Assembly: GCA_026120185.1 (NCBI GenBank)
Contig: JANUWF010001477.1
Location: 186,001 to 250,000 of the forward strand
Source of the DNA: Voacanga thouarsii
Lineage: Eukaryota > Streptophyta > Magnoliopsida > Gentianales > Apocynaceae
Direction of reading: 5' to 3'
DNA length: 64,000 nucleotides
A program made the translations under genes and the position numbers. Below the pieces are notes generated by a model. The model ran no database searches and had not been told where the DNA came from. It saw only the letters and a list, made by a program, of their open reading frames with translations. Positions 37,604-49,972 of the stretch are shown piece by piece. Numbering within the stretch: the stretch's first letter is position 1; every line of letters begins with the position of its first letter.

Positions 37604-38933
37604 TGTTAGCCTGAAGGACATTTTCCTGTGTTTTAATTTATGACAAATATTGATGTGGATTAACTTGTGTAATCTATATGTGATAGGACATGTTCGCCCT
37701 CGGTTTTCTCAAGACATGCAAATAAGATTGTTAAGCAGCTCTTAAGCAAATGGAACCCAAAGGAGTGATTGATCGAGTATAACTTCAACTTGAGAGCTCG
37801 CATACCGTGAAGCCTTTGTGAAAGAATTATGGGTTTGGAATCGTTATTAAGGTATTAATTGTAAATTCCTATATCTTTTTACCTTATGATCGGTTTTGTT
37901 TTACCTTAAAGCACTTAAAAAAGTGATTTCAAAAGAAAAGGATATTTCTAAATTTGAACTTTCGGATGCAGTGGTTTTCGATGTACCGCTGAATCCAAAA
38001 CATCATCCAATGATCTGTAACAATTTTCAAAATGTTTGTGCTTAAAAAAGTGCCATTTTGGACTCACATTTTGAATAGACACCGGTCCACTTTGTGAATG
38101 TAAAATCCTGGAAATCTGGACAAAAAGTAACTAGCCATTATTAACCGTTGGGACTTCAGGTTTGGCTCTTATAAAAGTTTTTAGAACTCGATTTTGAAGT
38201 AGATTTTTGTGCTATCTTTCTCATAAACAGTCTTACACTTTAGAATACAAAAATTTCACTTTTTATTTGTGCTTTAAAGTGAAATAAAATTTTTCTAAAG
38301 TTAAAAGGTTGTGGTGCTTAGTTGTTCATATTTAGGTTAATCTATGGACTATCTCTATACTCTTTCTTAAATCTATTCTATATCATGGTTAAGGAGGTAA
38401 AATCCAGTTGGGTTGAGCCTTAATTGTTGTGTTTAAAGAGATTAGGTGTAAAATCAAGAGTGGTGATCTTCTTGTATAAGATTGTTGTTACCTACCACCA
38501 TTGATTTGGGAAAAATTTTTAGTGAGCGGTGTTGAAATCCTTAAGTGATAACTTAAGATAGTGGATATAGATCATGTGAGTATCAAACCACTATAAATCC
38601 TTGAGTCTTTTCTTGTGATAATTTGCCAAAATTTCTTCACTGCATTTTTTTCGCTATCTTTAGATCTTAAATGCAGTATCTTTTCTTCTAAAATCAATGG
38701 ATTATTTATGAGCTTTGCATTTTGAAGTAAACTTGTCCTTGATCCCTTAACTATCCATCTTTATTTCATACGATTCTTGTATCATTTTGTGTTGATTTAA
38801 AAGACCCTTGTCTACACTCTTGAAGCTGTGATGCATCTTTGCCATTTGATTCGTTCTTTTTAAAAGGCATCAAAATTTTTAATTTGCATTAATTTTCCAA
38901 AAATCTTATTCAATCCCCTCTAAAGTTTGTCCA
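37604..38933 (+). repeat. 5' LTR of the Sirevirus-like element
   Basis: The LTR starts TGTTAGCCTG and ends GTTTGTCCA. It aligns end to end with 47,882-49,211 at the same length (1,330 bp). The right border is fixed by the primer-binding site that follows. Confidence 0.9.
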
Positions 38934-38934
38934 T

Positions 38935-38951
38935 TGGTATCAAAGCATTAG
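38935..38951 (+). other. Primer-binding site (initiator tRNA-Met type)
   Basis: TGGTATCAAAGCATTAG lies one base after the LTR. It resembles the TGGTATCAGAGC site used by most plant copia elements, with one difference in the core. Confidence 0.85.
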
Positions 38952-38994
38952 TCTACACTAACTTCGGTTTAACAGTCGTGTAGAAAAGATCTGT

Positions 38995-40816
38995 ATGGCA
39001 AACACATCTACTTAGCCTTATATCGAAGGGTATTCAACAAACAGACCTCTTTTGTTCAATGGAAGCAACTATATATTCTGAAAAAATAGAATGAAGATAT
39101 ATGTATACTCAATAAATTTCGAGTCGTGGAATCTGATTGAAAATAGACCATTTGTCCTATCATAATTTGTTGAAGGCAAAAAAAGTGCCTAAGTAGAGTG
39201 ATGAATATAAGAATGAGGATATTTAAAAAATGACTTTAAATTTTCAGGCAATGAATATATTGTGTTGTGCTCTTGATGCTAATTAATACAACTGGGCTAG
39301 TGGTTGTGATTCAGCTTACGAGATATGGAGATTACTTGAGGTCACCTAAAAAGGGATTAATCAAGTAAAAGAATTAAAGTCAAGACTTTTAGTCTGAGAC
39401 TATGAATTATTCACTATGAAGCTATGTGAGAACATACCTGATATGTTCACTCAATTCACAAATAATATGAATGGACTAAAGGTGTATGGGAAAACTTATT
39501 CCCTAAGTGAGCAAAATAGAAAACTGTTTGATGCTTTGCCAAAACGTTGGTAGCAAAAAACCATGGCTATAGAGGAACCTAAAAACATGAATAGCTAACC
39601 TATTGAAGAGCTAATCAGTTTTCTCTTGACCTATGAAATGACACTTAAAAGGTTTCAAGAGTATGAAGATGATGACAAAGGTAAATAGGGAACTGCCTTA
39701 AAAGCAATTGATGAAGAAGCTAATAGTGATCAAATTGATTGTGATGATGGTACTGATTTGGACATACAAGAATTGGCTATGGTTGCCAAAAAGTTTAGAA
39801 AAATGTTTAGAAAGGGCCACTTCAAAAAGGGTAAGAAGCTTGTGAAAAAGAAATGACAAACTTCCTCCTTCAAACCTCAATATTTTGAATGTAAAAGCAC
39901 AGAGCATTTCATCGTTGACTATCCAGTAGCGAAAGAAAAAGAGGCTAAGCAATTTAAAAAGAAGAAAAAGGACACAAAGTTGAAGAAAGGAAAACGATTG
40001 ATTGGAACTTTGGATCAAGCTGAATCCAAGACTGAAAAAAGTTGTGATTCTAAAAATGAAAAAGTAAACATTTGCTTCATGGCTATGGAGGATAAGGTAA
40101 ATCTTACTTCTCCAAATTTGATATCCGATTTGCATGATTCTGATTGTGAAAAGCACGATGATCCTAGTGAATTACCTTTTAACATGTTTCATTAACTTAA
40201 AAAGCTATCTAGAAGAAACAAAGAAATGGAGAAGAAAATTGATTCTTTGTTAGATGAGAATGTAAAGCTATTGAATGAGAACAAAGTCTCACTTGAGTTA
40301 TATATGTGCTCAAATATTGATAAGGATGGTATCATTACTTCCTTGCATCATATGTCTCTAGAAAATAAATACTTGTGTGACAATATTCGTTCTCTTGAAA
40401 TTATGGTTAGCAAATTTGCTGATATGAAAAATAGAGTCGATAATCTTACCACATGCATTGAAAAGTTTACAATTGGCAAAAATAATTTAGAAAAATTACT
40501 TGGTGTACAACATATATCTGGAAACTGAAATGGTCTAGGCTATAGGCATGAGATCGAAGCTGAAAATTATAAATTTCACTTTGTAAAAGCTGCTTCATCA
40601 TATATGACACATAATTGTTGCACATATTGTGAAAAATCTAGACACAAAGCATCTAAGTGTCATATTATGAAAAATGTGGAATTTGGTATAAAAACAGTTT
40701 GGAACGTAAATGGAACCATCACTAACCCTCGTGGACCTAAGAAGGTATGGGTACAAAAAATCATTCTTCCATTTTATGTTTGGGAACATTTATCGAACAA
40801 GATGAGCTTCACATAA
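38995..40816 (+). pseudogene. Sirevirus-like gag, broken
   Basis: ATG at 38,995 follows the primer-binding site by about 45 bases. The N-terminal part reads like the plant copia gag (FNGSNY near 39,060) but is full of stops. A first zinc knuckle near 39,880-39,924 is degenerate (YFECKSTEHFIVDYP, first and last Cys replaced by Tyr). A coiled, charged stretch follows (40,226-40,528, with ENVKLLNENKVSLE). A second knuckle at 40,619-40,660, CTYCEKSRHKASKC, has the exact C-x2-C-x4-H-x4-C pattern. In a working element gag forms the particle and binds RNA. This copy cannot encode it. Confidence 0.8.
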
Positions 40817-43800
40817 TGGTTTTTGGACAGTGGATGATCAAGACACATGACTAGAAATGCTAGAGTACTAGAAAGCATTCAAGCTATAAGCGATGGATTT
40901 GTCTCATTTTGAGACAAAAAGAAAGAAAAGATACTTATCATAGGTAACATTGGTAAGGGATCTTCAACTATCATAAAACAAGTGCTATTAATTGAAGAAT
41001 TAAAGTATGATTTGCTTAGCATAAGCCAACTATGTGATAATAGCTGCAAAGTTGTATTTGAAAAAGGCTTTTACACCATCATGGATAGTTCAACAATAAG
41101 ACTATTTTTGTTACTAACCATGTTGGAAATGTGTATGTACTTTATCTTAATGATCTTATGACTCATAATATTAGATGCTTCTCTGTGAATAATGACGATA
41201 GTTACCTTTGACATAGAAGGCTAGGTCATGTATTTATCGATTTGCTAAACAAATTATCCTCTAAGTAGCTTGTTAGAAGACTGTCTAAAATGAGATTTGA
41301 TAAAAATAAGGTATGTAATGCTTACCAATTTAGAAAACAAACCAAAACCTCTTTTAAACCTAAGAAGATGATTTCAACATCAAAACCCCTTGAACTCATA
41401 CACATGGATTTGTTTGGACCTATGAAGACCACTAGTCTAGGTGCTAAGAGGTATGCTTATGTAATTGTAGATGACTTATCAAGATTCACTTGGACTCTAT
41501 TTCTTGCTCAGAAAAATGAAGCCTTCTTTGAATTTTCAAAGCTATTCAAATGTGTTCAAAATTTCCTTGATTGCAAATTGATTTCAATTAGAAGTGACAA
41601 TAGTAGAGAATTTCGCAACTATGACTTTACCAAATTCTGTGATGAAAGTGGTGTTTTACACACCTTTTCAACTACAAAAACTACTCAAAAAAATGGTGTG
41701 GTTGAGAAGAAAAATAGAACCTTGCAAGAAATGGTAAGATCAATGTTTTGTGAAAATTCTCTTCTAAAATATTTTTGGGCTGAAGCTGTGAATACAGCTT
41801 GCTACATTATCAACCGTGTTATGCTAAGATCCTTTTAAAGAAAATCTCCTTTTAAATTCATATTTGACAAAGTTCCATCCCTTTCATATTTTAAAGTTTT
41901 TCGATGCAAATGTTTTGTCCTCAATACTCGCGACAATCTTGGAAATTTTGATAGCAAATATGATGAGGCTGTATTTCTTAGATATTCTTCCAACAAAAAG
42001 GTATATAGAGTGTACAATAAAAGAACTTTATATGTGAAAGAATCTGTACATATTGTGTTTAATGAATTAAATATATATTTTTCTAGAAATGATGATGATG
42101 ATGTAGGAATCATAAAAGAAAAGGGCAGTGAGCAGCGCAAGGCTCTATCACTTGTCATTTATACCAAAGAAGAAGAGTTAGAAGAACAACAAGCTGAAGA
42201 AAACAAATAAAGGACTGAAAATGCCACAAATCAGGATCTGCCAAGAGATTAGAAGTACAAAACTATCCATCCAAAAGAACAGATCATCGGTGATCCTAGT
42301 TGCGGAGTTAAAACTAGACGTATTTTGTTAATAATTTTGCTCTATTTTCTAGCACTGGACCTAGTTGTATTGATGCAACCTTACATGATGAATTTTAGAT
42401 TATGGCCATGTAAGAAGAGTTGAACCAATTTGAAAAGAATTAAGTTTGGAAGCTTGTCCCTTGACCACTTGACTATCCCCTAATTGGTACCAAGTGGGTT
42501 TTTAGAAACAAACTTCATGAGCATGGTATTATTATTAGAAATAAAGCCATATTAGTTGTCCAAGGATTCAATCAAGAAGAGGGCATTGATTATCATGAAA
42601 CTTTTGCTTCCGTTGCTCGGTTAGAGTTAATAAGAACATTGCTTTGCATTTGCATCTTTCAAAGGTTTTATGCTCTACTAAAAGGATGTCAAAAGTGCTT
42701 TCTTAAATGGTTTCTTTGAAGAAAAAGTATATGGGAACAACCTCTTGATTTTACTCATGAACGTTTTCCAAACCATGTCTTTAAACTCTCCAAAGCTCTT
42801 TATAGTTTAAAACAAGCTCCAAGAACATGGTATGAAAGATTTAGTGGTTTTCTTCTATCGAAAGGCTTTTCAAGAGAATTTATTGACACCACATTATTTA
42901 TCAAATCTAAAAATTCTGATGATATCTTAATTGTACAAATATATGTTGATGATATTATTTTTGGAGCTACTAATGATTCCTTGTGCAAGAAATTTGCCAA
43001 AACAATGCAGAAAGAGTTTGAAATGAGCATGATGCGAGAACTTAATTTCTTCCTCGATCTAGAAATCTAACAAACTAAAGTTGGAATCCTCTTGAATCAA
43101 GTCAATTATGCCAAGGAACTTCTCAAGAGGTTTGGTATGAATGAAGCAAAAGAAATAGGTACACCTATGGGCACATTGTTAAAACTTGATAGAAATGAGA
43201 AAGGTAAAAAAGTAGACGAATTGAAATATAGAAGAATGATTGGAAGTCTCCTTTATTTTACTTCCAGCCGGCCTAACATTATGTTCTCTAGGCAAGTTAA
43301 TGGGTCGGGTCTACTTGGACCCGCCCTGTCTCATTTACTCGTTTACACGAGTCTGGTACAATTTTTTTTGTTATCCGGACCAGACCCGCCCCGATTACTA
43401 GTTTAATCTATATAATTGGGGTCTAAATATGGGTATTCAAGTTCTGTACCCATTTACATGTTTAATTTATAATATTATATAAAATATATATTATATTATA
43501 TATATAATATATTATATCAAATATTTATTATGTGGTCTCTAACTTGCTTGGTTTGGCTTATAGGTTTAATTTGATCTCTTTTTGTTCCCTTTTGAAAGAT
43601 GCTTTTTACTTTCTTTTCTTTTTGAGTAACTAATGATATAGATCATCTAGTATTTGTTGTTGAAAGCTTTCAAGCATTCTTATTATTTCATGGATGAGAT
43701 TGTTAATATATATATTGAGATTGTTCCACATTGGACCTAACCCAGACCCGATACCTACATATACGGGTCTGGGTCTCTTCCTTTCATACCTAGCGCGTAA

Positions 43801-44481
43801 TCGGGTTGGGTTCGGGTCTAGTTTTTGCTAATTGGGTCCGAGTTCGGGACAGGGTAATTCGGTTTTCGTTTACACACCTAATGTTCTCAGTATGTCTTTG
43901 TGCTCTATTTCAATCATGTCCAAAGGAATTTCATTTATATGCTGTAAAATATATCCTTAGATACTTAATTGAAACACATGATTATGGCTTATGGTATCCA
44001 CGAACTTATTCATTTGACCTTATAAGATATACGGATGCCGACTATGCCGGTTGCAAAGTTGAGAGAAAAAGTACCAGTGGACACTGTCAATTTCTTGGAC
44101 ACTCTCTTGTCTCCTGGTATAGCAAGAAGCAAGCTTGTGTCTTCCTTTCAATGACCGAAGCTTAATACATAGCAGCGGCTAGTTGTCGCATGCAAATTTT
44201 CTGGATGAAAAACACCTTGCTTGATTTTGATTTAAATTTTAATTGTGTGCCTATCTTATGTGATAATACTAGCGCTATCAATCTAACCAAAAATCCTATT
44301 CATTCGAGAACTAAGCACATTGAAATTAAGCATCATTTTATTAGAGATCATGTGTTTAAGGGTGGTGTGTGTTGAATATAATCCAACTGATGAACAGCTT
44401 GCAGACATCTTCAGTAAACCTCTAGTCGAAGATAAATTTAATCATCTGAGAAGAGGTTTGGGAATTACCAAAATTGTATAA
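40817..44481 (+). pseudogene. Copia pol (protease-integrase-RT-RNase H), broken
   Basis: Domains follow copia order. The protease active site WFLDSG is at about 40,818, followed by a stop where Cys is usual. The integrase zinc region has HRRLGH (about 41,213). The integrase core at 41,395-41,838 has the three acidic residues in HMDLFGP, IRSDNSREF and NGVVEKKNRTLQE. RT runs from about 42,460 (GTKWVFRNKL) through LYSLKQAPRTWYERF to YVDDIIFGAT (about 42,940). RNase H from 43,885 has YTDADYAGC, KSTSGHC, TEA followed by a stop, CDNTSA and SRTKHIEIKHHFIRD. Stops, frameshifts and the MITE at 43,289 disrupt it. The integrase core stands out as an unbroken stretch of about 180 codons. Confidence 0.85.
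43281..43888. mobile_element. hAT-type MITE nested in copia pol, perfect 8-bp target duplication
   Basis: The element is 43,289-43,880 (592 bp), flanked on both sides by ATGTTCTC (43,281-43,288 and 43,881-43,888). Its left end is TAGGCAAGTTAATGGGTCGG. The right end, read from the other strand, is TAGGTGTGTAAACGAAAACC. Removing it restores the copia reading SRPNIMFS before and VCLCALFQSCPKE after, the normal RT to RNase H passage, so borders are certain to within the duplication. No transposase is present. The ends resemble those of 32,011-32,761. Confidence 0.92.
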
Positions 44482-44993
44482 CAAACAACGTTACCAAGGA
44501 TTTATTTGTTCATTCTTGTAGAACTTCTAAAGATACACCTTTTGGATGGAGATTTTGGATGCAATATCTTGGAAACTTGAATCCAAAATCCCCTCGACAA
44601 AATATTTCTCATTCATTTTTTGGACGAACAAATTTGGACTCAGTCTAAGTCCAAAACAACAGTAGCCCAGAATAGTGTAAAGCCTTTTTTTTATAAAAAA
44701 TATTCGGATGAAGAAGCGCATAAGTCCATAACCCATTTTTTGAATTTTAAAATGTTTGCACTTTTCAAAAAAAAAAAAAAAAAGGAGAAAATATGACCTT
44801 ATATCTGGTGCAAATCTCTAATTGAGGGTACTTGATTGTACTTATCTACTCAAGAACCTAAGAAATCACAAAAAGTACTTTTCTCTCTTCTTGAAATCTA
44901 AAAATCGTCATTGATCTCTCTGTTTCTATCTCACTTCGTATCTTCACCCTCTCTATTGAAACAAAAATCTCTCATCTTCCTCTCGCTACTACT

Positions 44994-46612
44994 ATGGCAA
45001 AACTACCAAAATCAAACCAAGGAACTGAACAAAAGATGAAGAAGGGCAAGAAAAGCAAAGCAGTAGCTAAGATGAAAGCTGTTGTCACCGAACAACCGGC
45101 TACCAAATAGAATAGAAAGAAAATCCTTGTTGAAGAAACAACTTCTTAATCTGACTCATCAACAAAGCTTTCTGTATAGGAAAGCTTTGAGATATAGGTA
45201 CCTCGATTTCTTGATCTGAAATGTGAGTCTGAATTTAATGGCTGGCTATCTAGAAATAGGACTGTAATATCTGGATATCGGGTTAATGTTGAGGCATTTC
45301 TGAATTTTTTTGGCATCTTGAATATGATCGAGAATCTTGGATAGGGGGCTTTACTGTCAATAGAGGGAAAAACTATACACCCCCCTAGTTTGGAAATTTT
45401 ATGCAAACTTGAGAAAAGGAAGGCTTGAAGAAACTGACCTCTAGAGTAGGCTGTGTTAACATAGAGGTTGACCATAGGATGTTAAATCGAATTTTTGGAG
45501 TTAGAGTTGGAGGAATCCAATTTTTTTAAATGAACAAATTCCCAAAAAAGTTGGACCTATTTGATCTGGGAAGGGTTGAGGTAAGGTTTACTGGAGGGAA
45601 AAGTTTTAAAAATTCAAATGGCAGAAATTCAAAGTGGCCGAATGGTTTTGGAAGGATTCTGCACCATATGGTGTCTAGTATGGTTGCTAGAAGTTTTGGG
45701 CATAAAGCATCCTTAATTATCATGCAAATGATAGTGATGTTGGCCCTGTTTGAGGAAAGACATATCAATTTTGATTTTCTGACAGTGAGGCTGATGCTTT
45801 AGTTGAGAAATACATCTCATAAGGCCATACCCTATAGAAATATCTTGATCAAAGTTTTTAGGCATTTTAACGTGAATCTCAATACTTGTACTCTTGGACA
45901 TCTTAAGGTTAATGTATACAACATGGAATCCTTCGAGAAAATGGAATTTGTACAAGTGAACAATGAATGGGTCTTACTTAAGGATGTGTCAGATAAGGAA
46001 AATGAGAAGTTCATCAAAATCAAGGCCGAAGGAAAGAAAACTGCCCCTACTACCCAAACAGGAACAAAACAGAAGTCTGAAATAGTAGAAGAATCCTCAA
46101 ACAAGGGCAAGCAAAAGATTAAGGAAAGTGGACTAACTCAAAGCATCTTGAATGCTTTAAACAGTTTAGTTGAAAATTTTGATGCATTTCAAATAGTAGT
46201 TACGACTGAGTTGAGGAATTTGGGAACTTGATTGAGTAATGTGGAAGAAAAAAAAGTGGAAAAGACTACTGATAGAGTCCCCGATGAACAAGCTCCTCTA
46301 AAGAATAAATGCCCTGAATGGAAACTACCTCTCCTTAAGTTGATGAAGCGACTGGTAAACAAACTGAACAAGAGGTGCAACAATAAAAGGAAAAGGAAAA
46401 AGAAACAGAGGAAGCAGAAGAAAGTGAGAAAGATAGAGGAAAGAAGAGTGAAGTTCCCACAACTGCTGCCCCTACAGCTGCATTACAAGCCCCAAGACAG
46501 CTATACCTGGAAGCTCCTTTAGAAAATGCCAGAAGCATGTGGTATTTAAGAGAAAGCCCAGCAGAATTGTTGGACAACATTTTAAGAAGGGTTCTAGCAC
46601 TAAGCCTATGAC
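44994..46612 (+). pseudogene. Extra 3' ORF of the Sirevirus-like element (env-like / plant transposon-protein type), broken
   Basis: ATG at 44,994 opens a lysine-rich N-terminus (KLPKSNQGTEQKMKKGKKSK). After several stops the frame reads on as folded-domain-like sequence: LSRNRTVISGYRVNVEAFLN, then 45,530-45,802 (SMVARSFGHKASLIIMQM, EERHINFDFLTVRLM) and HKAIPYRNILIKVFRHFNVN (about 45,815-45,870). A charged tail follows (EKFIKIKAEGKKT). The pattern resembles the conserved plant transposon-associated protein often found downstream of pol in Sireviruses and other plant elements. I infer this from memory of the pattern. No membrane segments or signal peptide are visible. Its role is unknown. Confidence 0.5.
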
Positions 46613-47867
46613 CATCCATATTTTTTAACTTGCACATCATGACTGTTTCCTCTGACCTCCTATGTAACATTTCTTTTGATGAACAATTTTATGCTTCCTG
46701 CTCTAGTGTTTGAACATTTTTTTTTCCTGCCTGAACAATTTTACTTTTGCATTGTGCTCTTGCTGATCCTTTTGATTATATGATTGACAATCTGCACTCT
46801 ATCTCTATTTTCACTCTAATTGATTATATGATTATACTATTTCTTTTCTCTTTTTTTTTTATTGATGACAAAGGGGGATAAATTAATATGGTTTGAGATG
46901 AATTGTGATGGATTATGATTGTGATTGTGACTGTCTATGAGAATGAAAAATTCATATTGTTTGAGATTAATTGTGACTGTTTATGGTTACGGTTTGAAAA
47001 TGCGAACTATGAAGAATTGGGTCCTATGCCTTGAGGGAGACTAGTTGTTTTTATTATGGACTAAGAAGATTAATATGTGGGTATGAGTTTACTGTGCATT
47101 CTAACTAATTGAGATTTAGTTGGATGATTTGTTTTGACTATGATTGTGATGCGCATTTTGCTAAATATTTGGATGATGAGGATACTTAAGTGGACAGTGA
47201 TGAAATTTGTGTTGTTTCTTTTTGGTTGCACAGTAAAATCCCTATGTTGAATTTTTTTTTAGAAAAATAAGTTCGGCCAATTCTAGGAAAAACATTGATT
47301 TTTACTCTTGGAACTTTTTTTAAACTTGCACATACACGGGGTGAGTTTTGGACTCGCATTTTGTCAATCCAAGATACCAGTCCAAAAATGACTTTTTAAA
47401 AGGCTATCTTCTACCTCGTTTTAACCCATTTTGGAGATCCAAAATCTTGAAATCTAGTCCTATTTTCAAAAGCACTTCATAGCTAGCATCACTCTATCTT
47501 CTATTCATATATGCACATACGTAGGGGGAGTATTACATCTTATGATTTATCATCTACACTCCTTTATGTACATAACTATACATTTTTTTTTGTAACCTTT
47601 TTTTTTTTTTGCGGATGTTTCCCTGTGAAATAGTCCTTATATGGAAGGAAGGAGAATAATGAGGTTGGTTAGGCAATAGGCTCATTGAGCTATGTTTATG
47701 AGACCATGTTTTAATTTTTTTCCTTACCTTAAATTCATAAGCACTCTTTGAGACCTATCATGAGAGAATTTAGATTAAATATATAATTATTTCTCTTTGT
47801 CTAACATGTCCATACTGTCTATATCATTTTTTTTTATGTCACAATTCCATCAAGTTTGTCATCACTC
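46613..47867 (+). other. Non-coding 3' region of the Sirevirus-like element with internal polypurine tracts
   Basis: No ORF is seen. ACAAAGGGGGATA at 46,868-46,880 and CGTAGGGGGAGTA at 47,520-47,532 are extra polypurine-tract-like sequences upstream of the main one. Multiple such tracts are characteristic of Sireviruses. Confidence 0.6.
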
Positions 47868-47880
47868 AAAAAGAGGGAGA
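47868..47880 (+). other. Polypurine tract before the 3' LTR
   Basis: AAAAAGAGGGAGA ends one base before the LTR start TGTTAGC. It would prime plus-strand DNA synthesis. The sequence is one change away from the AAAAAGGGGGAGA common in this lineage. Confidence 0.85.
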
Positions 47881-47881
47881 T

Positions 47882-49211
47882 TGTTAGCTCAAAGGGCATT
47901 CTCCTTTGTTTTGATTTATGACAAATATTGATGTAGACTAACTTGTGCAATCTACATGTGATAGGACATGTTCGACCTAAATTCTTTCAAGGCATGCAAA
48001 CAAGATTGCTAAGTTGCTCTTAAGCCAATGGAACCCAAAGAAGTGATTGATCGAGTATTACTTCAATTTGAGAGCTCGCATACCGTGAAACCTTTGTAAA
48101 AGAACTATAGACTAGGAATGGTTATTAATGTATTAATTGTAAATTTCTATTTCTCTTTACCTTATGATCGGTTTTGTTTTACCTTGAAGCACTTAACAAA
48201 ATGATTTCAAAAGAAAATGATATTTCTAATTCTGAATTTTCGGATGAAGTAGTTTTGATGGACCTCGGAATCCAAAACATCATCCAATGATCTGTAGTAT
48301 TTTTCAAAATGTTTCTTTTTTTTTAAAAAAAAAAATACTATTTTGGACTCACAATTTGGATGGACATCCTTCCACTTTGTCAATTCAAAATCTTGGAAAT
48401 CTTGACAGAAAGTAACTAGCCGTTGGGACTTCCGATTTGGCTCCTATAAAAGCCTTTAGAACTCGATTTTGAAGTAGATTTTTCTATTATCTTTCTCAAA
48501 AACATTCTTAAAATTTAGAATACAAAAATCTCCCTTTTTATTTGTGCTTCAAAGTGAAATAAATTTTTTTCAAGGGTAAAATGTTGTGGTGCTTAGTTGT
48601 TCATATTCAACTCAATGTGTTGGCTATCTCTGTACTATTTCTTAAATCTGTTCTATACCAAGGTTAAGGAGGTAAAACCCTATTAGGTTGAGTCTTAATT
48701 GTTGTGTTTAAAGAGATTGAGTGTAAAATCAAGAGTGGTGATCCTCTTGTGTATGATTGGTGTCACCTACCACCATTGATTTGGGAAAATATTTTTAGTG
48801 AGTGGTGTTGAAATCCTTAAGTGAGAACTTAAGTTAGTGGATGTAGATTATTTGAGGATCGAACCACTATAAATCATTGAGTCTTTTCTTGTGCTATTTT
48901 AACAAAATTTCTTCACTACATTTTTTTCGCTATCTTCAAATCTTAAATGCAGTATCTTTTCTTCTAAAATCAATGGCTTATTTATGACCTTTTCATTTCG
49001 AAGTAAACTTATCCTTAATCCCTCAACTACCATCTTTATTTCATACCATTCTCGTATCATTTTGTACTGATTTAAAAGACTCCTCCTGTCTGCACTCTTG
49101 AAGTTGTAATGCATCTCTGCCATTTGATTCGTTCTTTTGAAAAGGCATCAAAATTTTTAATTTGCATTTGTTTGCCAAAAACCTTATTCAATCTACCCCC
49201 AAGGTTTTTCA
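47882..49211 (+). repeat. 3' LTR of the Sirevirus-like element
   Basis: It starts TGTTAGCTCA and ends AGGTTTTTCA, with the same length as the 5' LTR. Differences are spread along the LTR. Confidence 0.9.
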
Positions 49212-49244
49212 TATATACATATGTATATGTACACATATATATGT

Positions 49245-49783
49245 GTATATATATTTATTAATATATTAAAGTGTTTATATATTTTAAATATGCTATATAT
49301 CTATATATGTCCCAACCGTCATATTAAATTAATAAAAAGCTTATTTTTTTACTTGGCTTATATATAAATATCCACAGCTGACATGGCTCCGAACTGACGC
49401 CTTTCCCTTTGTATTTGTATGCGGCTAAGTGACTTCGTAACCTTAACATACTTTTTAATGTAGCATAGGCCTTCGTCGGGCTTTCGACCCTTCGCCTATA
49501 GACGGCGGCTTGGCTTTGCTATCGCTCATGACTTGGTGTATAGAGCCGTGTAGTCGTCGGTCTTACCACCATAATGCCTATGATATAGTGGTCGGCCTTT
49601 CAAATGCCTCCTTCCTTACTTTTCTTTTCTGAGGAAGCCCTTTGCAACCATAAAGGATGGGGGGCTGTTCACCTTTATATATAAGCTTTTTTTTTTTAAT
49701 TTAATACGATGGTTGGGACATATATAGATATATAGCATATTTAAAATATATAGACATTTTAATATATTAATAAATATATATAC
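49245..49783. repeat. Large inverted repeat (about 100-bp arms) around a GC-rich core
   Basis: 49,245-49,342 and 49,681-49,783 are near-perfect reverse complements. Shared stretches include TTTATTAATATATTAAA, ATATTTTAAATATGCTATAT, ATGTCCCAACC and ATTAAATTAA. The core (49,370-49,670) is much less AT-rich (GACGGCGGCTTGGC, GTAGTCGTCGGTC) and has no long frame. The inner segment begins TGTCCCAACC (49,308) and ends GGTTGGGACA (49,720) with TATATA on both sides, so it could be a 413-bp solo LTR in a palindromic setting. It could equally be a DNA transposon with long terminal inverted repeats. Confidence 0.75.
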
Positions 49784-49902
49784 ATATATATATATTTATA
49801 TATTATTACTAATGTGACAAATAAAATTATATAAATTTTACTTTTGCAATAATAACTATACATAGAATATCTATGTATGAATGAATGTATATAATAATTA
49901 AG

Positions 49903-49966
<64 letters not shown>

Positions 49967-49972
49967 CACATA
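49903..49972. repeat. (TG)n-(TA)n-(CA)n microsatellite
   Basis: A GTGTGTGT tract, a TA run and a CACACACA tract follow one another, giving a self-complementary stretch. Confidence 0.9.

Larger units (their letters stand above)
37604..49211 (+). mobile_element. Sirevirus-like Ty1/copia retrotransposon, full length, defective
   Basis: An 11.6-kb element with two 1,330-bp LTRs, a primer-binding site, gag, protease, integrase, reverse transcriptase and RNase H in copia order. A non-pol ORF follows, then purine tracts before the 3' LTR. The great length, large LTRs, extra ORF and repeated A/G-rich polypurine tracts are features of the Sirevirus lineage. The pol residues fit as well. The LTRs differ at roughly 10-13 percent of positions by eye, so it is old. 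Flanking pentamers TATGT and TATAT agree at 4 of 5 positions, but in AT-rich DNA this is weak. Every coding region is broken, and an hAT-type MITE is nested at 43,289-43,880. Confidence 0.9.
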
